Below, in pieces: positions 58,501-64,000 of a stretch of DNA of 64,000 bases. The stretch is from NCBI GenBank assembly GCA_949752745.1, contig OX457033.1, positions 19,011,907 through 19,075,906 on the forward strand, given 5' to 3'. The notes beneath the pieces were generated by a model. It saw only the letters and a program-made list of their open reading frames with translations. It was not told where the DNA came from and made no database searches. The first letter of the stretch is position 1. Each line of letters begins with the position of its first letter. Both the position numbers and the translations under genes were made by a program. Source of the DNA: Protula sp. h YS-2021 (lineage: Eukaryota > Annelida > Polychaeta > Sabellida > Serpulidae).

Positions 58501-58980
58501 AGTAATTATGCCTACTCGATCAAGCTACTCTTCAAACTTGATCTGTTTATTCCGTGCTTGGTCGCACGGTTCTATCAATTTTTGACGGATGTTACGTTAA
58601 TGGACCAGGCGTTTAACACCACTGCGTAAAACTTTGTGCGAAATTTATTATTCGCTCCGGAAAGTTGAAGAAAATTCATATTTGTTTGGGATCGTTCCTT
58701 GGTAGGTTCGGAAGATTCTTTAAAATTTTTGTCTCGAGTAGAAAGAACGATTGCGGCTTGATGTCATCAGGTAAAATGTATATACACTGTATTGTGAAAT
58801 ATCTCGATCACAGAAAGACGTATCGACTTCACATTTTATATGGGTTTTCGTTGGGTCAGTCGGACGGTTCTACATTTCACGGGTGTAGCGAAATTAAGAA
58901 AGGCGTATGACGTCATCACGTTAAAATCTTGTTTGCAAGATTGACCAGCCGTTAAACATCGGAGAAAGTTCAAACTTGAT

Positions 58981-59029
<49 letters not shown>

Positions 59030-62000
59030 TTGTAGGTCTGAAAGAACAAAAACAGCACATGGCATGATCAATAAAATATGCATATAATTTAAATAAGATC
59101 TTGTGTGCAAAATATCTCGCTAACGGAAATGGTATCGACTGAATATTTTGTATTGTTATTAGTTAGGTCAGTCAGACGGCTGCTTCAACTTTTGACGCGT
59201 GTAGTTCAATTAGGAAATACGTCATTACGTAAAAAATTATCTGCTTTTGTTAAACATAAGTACGTTTAGAAAATTAAGGAAAAGTGTATGACGTTACCCC
59301 CCAGCCAGCCTCCGCGGGTTTTGTAGGCTGTCATGTTAATAAGGCATAGTTCTTAACTGCGCTGGGGATTTCAGCGTTTTCCAGAAGATTCTGTGGTGTT
59401 CCTGTTTTCTTTAGACTGGTTGAAAACAGTAGCAGCATTACAAAAACAAGAAACGTAGTAGATGTTGATTGAGACTGTGCAGTAGAAGCCTGTGTTCTTT
59501 CTTCTGTTTTACGTGCACTGGATGCTGTGGCTATTTATTTATTTATTAATTTTTTTTGAGGGAGGGGGAGATGTATGTGAATGGAATGCTGTGAGATTTC
59601 CAGATAGGATAATATTACCGCTTGTCAAAAACTTTCTGAAGCGTTTTTGTGACTGTTCACAGTTTGGGGTTGCTGTGGCATTGCAGTGTCTGTCTGTAGA
59701 ATTGGGTTTTGTAGTTTTACAGAATATATAGAATTTTGAATGAGTGGTACCAGGATGTTAAAAGTGGGACTTACTGAAAAGATTTAATAAGTAGCATATA
59801 TGCTGAGGTGTTTTTTACTAGGAAAACTTAATTATCGTTTCCGCTGTCTGCATGAAGAGCAATTTTGGGCGAGGAGAACTGACGCGAAGCCGCTTCTTAG
59901 TCGTGGTGTTTGTACACCTGTGATTTTTTCTCATTTTCTTTGAACCTGTCAAGGTTTTGGCATCTGAAGATTATGGACATTCGTCGAAGTTATTTAAATC
60001 TGCCCTTCTTAAGTTTTGTTACGTGTTGCAAGGATTATCGTGGTGTTATTTCAAGTACTTTCAAGTACTGTCAAGTACTCTGATGAAAACGTTGCGTCCA
60101 GATCTAGTTTTTACCAGCAGTGGGGGCCTGTGATTCTTTTTTTTTTTTTTTTTTTTGATTTTTGTTTTTTTTTGGCGAATCGCCAAAATTGGCGAAAACT
60201 TTTTCGTAAAATCTTAACTGCCAAGATTGAAATAGCCTTGCTGTCTTGAAGTTTTAAGAAAAGGTAGCAGGCATTGCTACATACCTGCTTGCGTTAACGC
60301 CGTGGGGGGGGGGGGGGGGGGGGGGGGGTGGCGCATTTTGTTCTTGCGCATTCCGTGGGTCTGCATGTAATGTGTGTGTCTGTTGTAGACACCTGTTTTT
60401 TGTTAACAGTCACCGATACCTGTCGAACAAAACATCGGAATCAACTTCAAACTTGGTGGGATTATACTTGGGTTGGTCCATATGTTGCGATTGTAATTGA
60501 TATAAATTGGACAACGCATGACGTCATCATACGTCAAACTGACAATTGCTTTATTAGTACAACTGCAGAACGAAGCATCGGATTAGCTTGAAATTTTGTG
60601 TGATAATACCTTGGGTGGGTTCGACTATTCATAATATTGGTGGTGTATACAGAGCTACGTATGACGTCATGTGACTGCCTTACATATTTTGGGCACTGGA
60701 CTTGGTAAACAGCACTGCAAGTCGGATCAGCTTCAAACTTGGTATGATTATGCTGTGTCTGATTATTTTATTTATTGTTCCCTTCAGTTATTGATCTGCT
60801 GTTCGGAGGGATGCGTGTTATTATTGCATGTAATTGAGAAGTAAATAGGACACTGCTACCCCCCCCCCCCAGCCCTCCCTCCTGCAAAGTTGTTATCACT
60901 TCGCTGGTCAGCTGTTTCATGTATAGGAACACTTACGTAACCTTACGTAAAATTGTTTGTGGTGCCTGGAAGTATTTTGTCACTTTTAATTGGGTCACCT
61001 TTAATTGGGTCACCTTTAATTGGGTCACTAACTATGTTGTACTGTGAGAAGCGGCTCACCATTTTTGCACTAATAGGGGGGGGGGGGGAGCCGACGCAAG
61101 GCAAGAAAATAGCCTTACTCTGTTGCATTTTTGGTTACAGATAGCAATCGTATAGTTTTTTGGTTGCCAGTTTTCAAAATACTTCTTCTTCCACGGTTTT
61201 AGTCGGATGGTCTGAACTTTTGCGTGACTGTTCAATAGGAAGGAATATCTTACAAGAAATTTTCTTTGGCGAAAAAGAAATTAACTAAATAAGAGGAATA
61301 TTTTAATTTGTTGGTAGTAAGTTTTCTAAATACTTCTACAGTTCTGTCGAATTGCCTTCAGATTTTGCATTAATGTTTCCAGGGTGGTCCTCTCTTGAAA
61401 AAATTTATTTTTTGAGGTTATCCAAAAATGACCAAATGGTGCCATTTTGATTTTTTTTTTTGTTAAACCATATTCAAAATGCTTCTTCCGCAATTTCGAC
61501 CGGATTCCCTTCAGATTTTATACGAATGTTCCCTAGATGGTTCTCTTTTAAAATATTACTTTTTTTCTCGAAAAATTTACAAATCAGGGGCATTTCAAAT
61601 CTTTTTATTTTTCAAAATGCGTTGCCTGCTGCCGTTTGATTGTGAAGTTATTCGAAATTGTAGATTAATGCTCTCCGTGTGATGTTTTCATTGAAGTCAC
61701 TTTTAAAATGTTTGAAAGTTTTGAGGATGAAGTTTTACAAAATAATTCTTCTGCAAGTAATTGAAATCAGAAACTATGTCATGTTGCAAGAATTTTTATT
61801 CATGAACTGTTGCTAAATATTGCAGTGATTGAGCGTGATGTCAGGTGTTTGAAGCGGTCCTTGGGCAAGGCTGAGCGTAAGTCCTCCTCCTCCTCCTCCT
61901 CCTCCTCCTCCTCCTCCTCCTCCTTCTTCTTCTTCTTCTTCTTCTTCTCTCTTCTTCTCTCTTCTTCTCTCTTCTTCTTCTTCTTCTTCTTCTTCTTCTT

Positions 62001-62816
62001 CTTCTTCTTCTTCTTCTTCTTCTTCTTCTTCTTCTTCTCTCTTCTTCTCTCTTCTTCTCTCTTCTTCTCTCTTCTTCTTCTCTCTTCTTCTTCTTCTTCT
62101 CTCTTCTTCTCTCTTCTTCTTCTTCTTCTCTCTTCTTCTCTCTTCTTCTTCTTCTTCTTCCCCCTCCTTCTCTTCTTCTTCTTCTACTTCTTGTTCTTGT
62201 TCTTCTTGTTCTTGTTCTTCTTCTGTACACACCAAAATTGTTATTCACAGAATACTCCGGCTGTCGGACAATATTCTGTGTTTGCGTATGCATGGGATCA
62301 AATGACACAGCTGAAGAAGAAAAAAATAGTCTCATTCTAAGATAAAAAAGAAGCGTATTTTTTAACGACTGTCGTGTTATTGCAGGTGAGGTTGAGAGGC
62401 TACAGGCGGAGTTGCGTACTGCTGAGGCGGAGCTGAGGCGCATGGAGGAGGAGAGGCGCTTGGAGGAGGTGGAGCAGCCCCGTGCAGCGGACGCCACCTT
62501 CGACGAGGTTCCGGTTGCTGAGGTCGACGAGCAGGAGGAGGAGGCTTTCCCTGAGCCGGTTGAGGACTTGTTTGAGGACTTGTTGGACTTGGAGCCGGTT
62601 GTCGAGCCAGTCGAGCCGGTTGTTGTGCCTGTTGAGCCGGTTGTCGAGCCAGTCGAGCCGGTTGTTGTGCCTGTTGTTGCGGTTGAGGACACTCAGGATG
62701 GGTCTGTTCCGACAAAGAACGTAGGTGTGCTGGACACTTTCTTCACTTTTACGGCGGGTCTCTTTGGGCGGGTAACCTCGTTCTTTAGGCGCGTACTAGG
62801 AGGAGGAGGAAAGTAG
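52384..62816 (+). CDS. Gene B: unknown small protein with coiled coil, acidic Pro/Val repeats and amphipathic C-terminus
   Basis: Exons 52,384-52,591, 61,826-61,876 and 62,386-62,816 join in phase 1 and give 230 codons including the stop. Residues 1-69 begin MATTINSLLHQSGYHAALFE and include a Gly-rich part. Residues 70-116 form a charged coiled coil (EVERLQAELRTAEAELRRME). Residues 117-155 are acidic. Residues 154-183 hold two copies of a 14-residue repeat (EPVVEPVEPVVVPV). Residues 198-225 (VGVLDTFFTFTAGLFGRVTS) form an amphipathic helix that could bind membrane or protein. No signal peptide is seen. I recognise no family. The frame is consistent, but exon 1 to exon 2 across 9.2 kb is inferred from phase alone. 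Confidence 0.55.
52865..53110 (+). repeat. Direct repeat flanking gene B exon 1, right copy
   Basis: Counterpart of 51,170-51,430 in the same orientation; it lies just inside gene B intron 1. Confidence 0.75.
53150..53600 (-). repeat. A/B repeat family, block 4 (inverted)
   Basis: The family reads on the minus strand here: ccaaaaattgg(aa/cg) cores, gttactggcctggctg and cttgaaattt stretches. Confidence 0.7.
54480..56940 (-). repeat. Family X and related 170-180 bp repeats (inverted)
   Basis: Units share gtagatgtgcaacgtcgtat, tatttttgaaatcggc and tttgtccgcgacagttctc. A second related unit at 54,890-55,640 has ggcagtctcacgcgcctac, and tttcacagtgcagtgacc. Several short Phe/Lys-rich frames are by-products. 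Confidence 0.85.
57020..57059 (+). other. G-rich run with quadruplex potential
   Basis: A G run followed by cggggcggggtggggtgggg and tgggggagg gives at least five G4 tracts with single-base loops, a textbook quadruplex-forming pattern. Confidence 0.8.
57579..57736. repeat. Perfect 74-bp inverted repeat (hairpin) with 10-nt loop
   Basis: Arms 57,579-57,652 and 57,663-57,736 are exact reverse complements. I checked all 74 positions by eye. Loop is ttcgccaagg. It contains no frame of note. Confidence 0.95.
58665..59300 (+). repeat. Diverged direct repeat of about 290 bp (two copies)
   Basis: Copies near 58,760-58,920 and 59,070-59,240 share aaatatctcg, gtatcgact, ggtcagtc(g/a)gacgg and tacgtcat/tgacgtcat. 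A related but diverged pair is at 60,400-60,680. Confidence 0.6.
58982..59026 (+). repeat. Poly-T (45)
   Basis: Uninterrupted run of 45 T. Confidence 0.97.
60304..60329 (+). repeat. Poly-G (26)
   Basis: Uninterrupted run of 26 G, the longest G run in the window. Confidence 0.97.
61826..61876 (+). CDS. Gene B exon 2 (51 bp)
   Basis: Acceptor gttgctaaatattgcag, donor gtaagt, phase 1 on both sides. It encodes VIERDVRCLKRSLGKAE, the start of the coiled coil. Same length and phase as gene A exon 2. Confidence 0.6.
61882..62185 (+). repeat. 304-nt pure pyrimidine tract (TCC/TTC/CTCTT)
   Basis: No purine from 61,882 to 62,185. It begins five bases into gene B intron 2. The long Phe, Ser or Glu/Arg frames across it are artefacts. 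Confidence 0.97.
62386..62816 (+). CDS. Gene B exon 3 (coding part)
   Basis: Acceptor cgtgttattgcag, then a phase 1 frame REVERLQAELRTAEAELRR to LGGGGK and TAG. High GC and strongly biased acidic composition distinguish it from its AT-rich surroundings. Confidence 0.65.
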
Positions 62817-63249
62817 CGCCTAGACCCAGTTCATCGTCGAGTGCTTCCAAGTTGTGATGTTTCCGGACTTTGTGCTTCCAAGATGTGGCGTTTCCAGCGA
62901 AGGATATAACGGACTTGTTCCAGTTCCATGTGATGTTGCCGAATTTCCGAGCGACGGATGGTCAAGGAGTGAGTCCATTTCCACGTGACGTTGCCGAGTC
63001 TCCGAGCTACAGACGGTTGAGGGATGATTTCACTTCAACTTGATGTTTGCCGAGCTGTGGAGCAACTGATGGGCCCCGTTGGTGACGTAACCGGTGCAAC
63101 CAATGTGGTGAGGTGAACGTAAGCTTTTGGTAAAGTATGAGTTTGACTTGTTTCTGTTTTGCTCAGGTATTTGGTTAATAGGTAACGGTTTGATTTGTTT
63201 TTTTCTAATCTTTGGTGAGTAACTATGGTCCTGTAGTGACATAAAGATT

Positions 63250-64000
63250 TGTGGCTGTGACCTCGGGTGAGCTGAGTATCTGGCTGTGACCTCGGGTGAG
63301 CTGAGTATCTGGCTGTGACCTCGGGTGAGCTGAGTATCTGGCTGTGACCTCGGGTGAGCTGAGTATCTGGCTGTGACCTCGGGTGAGCTGAGTATCTGGC
63401 TGTGACCTCGGGGTGATCCCAGTCCTTGACTTTGGCCTCCAGGCGAGTCTAGTTTCTGTGACACAGGCCTCGAGGTGAGCCTAGTCTCTGACACCGGCCT
63501 CCAAGTGAGCCTAGTCTGTGACTCTAGCTTGCATGTGAGCCTAGTCTGGCTGTGACTTCCGGGTGAGCTGAGTGTCTGGCTGCGGTCTCGAAGAAGAAGA
63601 AGAAGAAGAAAAAGAAGAAGAAGAAGTTTTTTTTTGTAGCTATGATCTCAGGGTGATCCTAGTCTTTGACTTTGGTCTCCAGGCGAGCCTAGTTTCGGTG
63701 ACACAGGCCTCGAGGAGAGCCAAGTCTCTGTGACACCGGCCTCCAAGTGAGCCTAGTCTCTGTGACTGGCCTGCATGTGAGCCTAGTCAGGCTGTGACCT
63801 CTGGGTGAGCTAAATACATGTGGCTGTGACCTCCGGGTGAGTCCCCTGACCATGGCCTCCAGGCGAGTCTAGTTTCTGTGACACAGGCCTGCAGGTGTGC
63901 CCAGTCTCTGTGACATCGGCCTCCAAGTGAGCCTAGTCTGTGACTCTAGCTTGCGTGTGAGCCTAGTCTGGCTGTGACTTCCGGGTGAGCTGAGTGTCTG
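63250..64000 (+). repeat. 29-bp minisatellite and related larger repeats at the window end
   Basis: Six copies of a 29-bp unit (ggctgtgacctcgggtgagc and tgagtatct) at 63,251-63,409, followed by three larger blocks (about 180-240 bp) made of related units such as gtgacacaggcctcgaggtg and cggcctccaagtgagcctag. A GAA tract lies at 63,590-63,625. The array runs off the window. Confidence 0.93.

Larger units (their letters stand above)
52592..61825 (+). other. Gene B intron 1, filled with repeat families
   Basis: It holds the right copy of the 51,170 direct repeat (52,865-53,110), A/B family on the minus strand (53,150-53,600), family X on the minus strand (54,480-56,940), a 74-bp perfect hairpin (57,579-57,736), a poly-T and a poly-G run, and A/B again (60,150-60,290). 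Confidence 0.5.

Noticed and set aside
61841..62692. Minus-strand frames of Glu/Arg and Ser/Thr/Gly composition
   Set aside because: They read the pyrimidine tract and the antisense of gene B exon 3. The plus strand has the better splice signals.

Overview
The window reads as a piece of an animal (metazoan) genome. It has spliced genes with GT-AG introns, a laminin chain, and very abundant simple and tandem repeats: A/T and G/C homopolymers, CAT, CT and TTC tracts, and minisatellites with 24 to 370 bp units. Laminin restricts it to Metazoa, and the repeat style suggests an invertebrate, but I cannot name the species. There are no bacterial operons, no CRISPR array, and no tRNA or rRNA gene that I can see. 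One run of 200 N marks an assembly gap.

Region by region. Positions 101-8,666 (possibly to 8,939) hold the 3' half of a laminin gamma-like gene on the plus strand. Fourteen exons join in one open frame of 734 codons: the end of the L4 domain, a series of laminin-EGF (LE) modules, the Cys pair that opens the coiled coil, and about 380 residues of coil. From 9.6 to 32 kb the DNA is almost all repeats: a 59-bp array, CAT and CT tracts, a 72-bp array in two blocks, an 84-bp array, a 370-bp array, CA-rich DNA and poly-T/poly-A tracts. The only gene signals there are weak minus-strand exon candidates near 14.1, 20.6-21.0, 23.8 and 29.3 kb.

From 33.2 to 63 kb I assemble two divergently transcribed genes that I do not recognise. 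Gene A (minus, 42,689 to 33,248) has four exons, 522 codons, a TATA and CCAAT promoter, and an AATAAA signal 26 nt past the stop. It encodes a basic N-terminus, two related helical segments and a long Pro/Ala-rich tail made of 8-residue repeats. Gene B (plus, 52,384 to 62,816) has three exons and 229 codons: a short coiled coil, an acidic Pro/Val-repeat linker and an amphipathic C-terminal helix. Both genes have a long first intron (6.4 and 9.2 kb) followed by a 51-bp phase 1-1 second exon. Their first introns share repeat families in the same sense relative to transcription, so the locus looks roughly mirror-symmetric. The 9.5 kb between the two start codons holds a fold-back repeat element (44.4-45.75 kb) and an old tandem duplication (46.5-49.3 kb). 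The window ends in a 29-bp minisatellite and related repeats downstream of gene B.

The laminin call is strong. Genes A and B rest on splice sites, phase continuity and reading frame, with no recognised homology. Other gene calls are tentative and scored accordingly.
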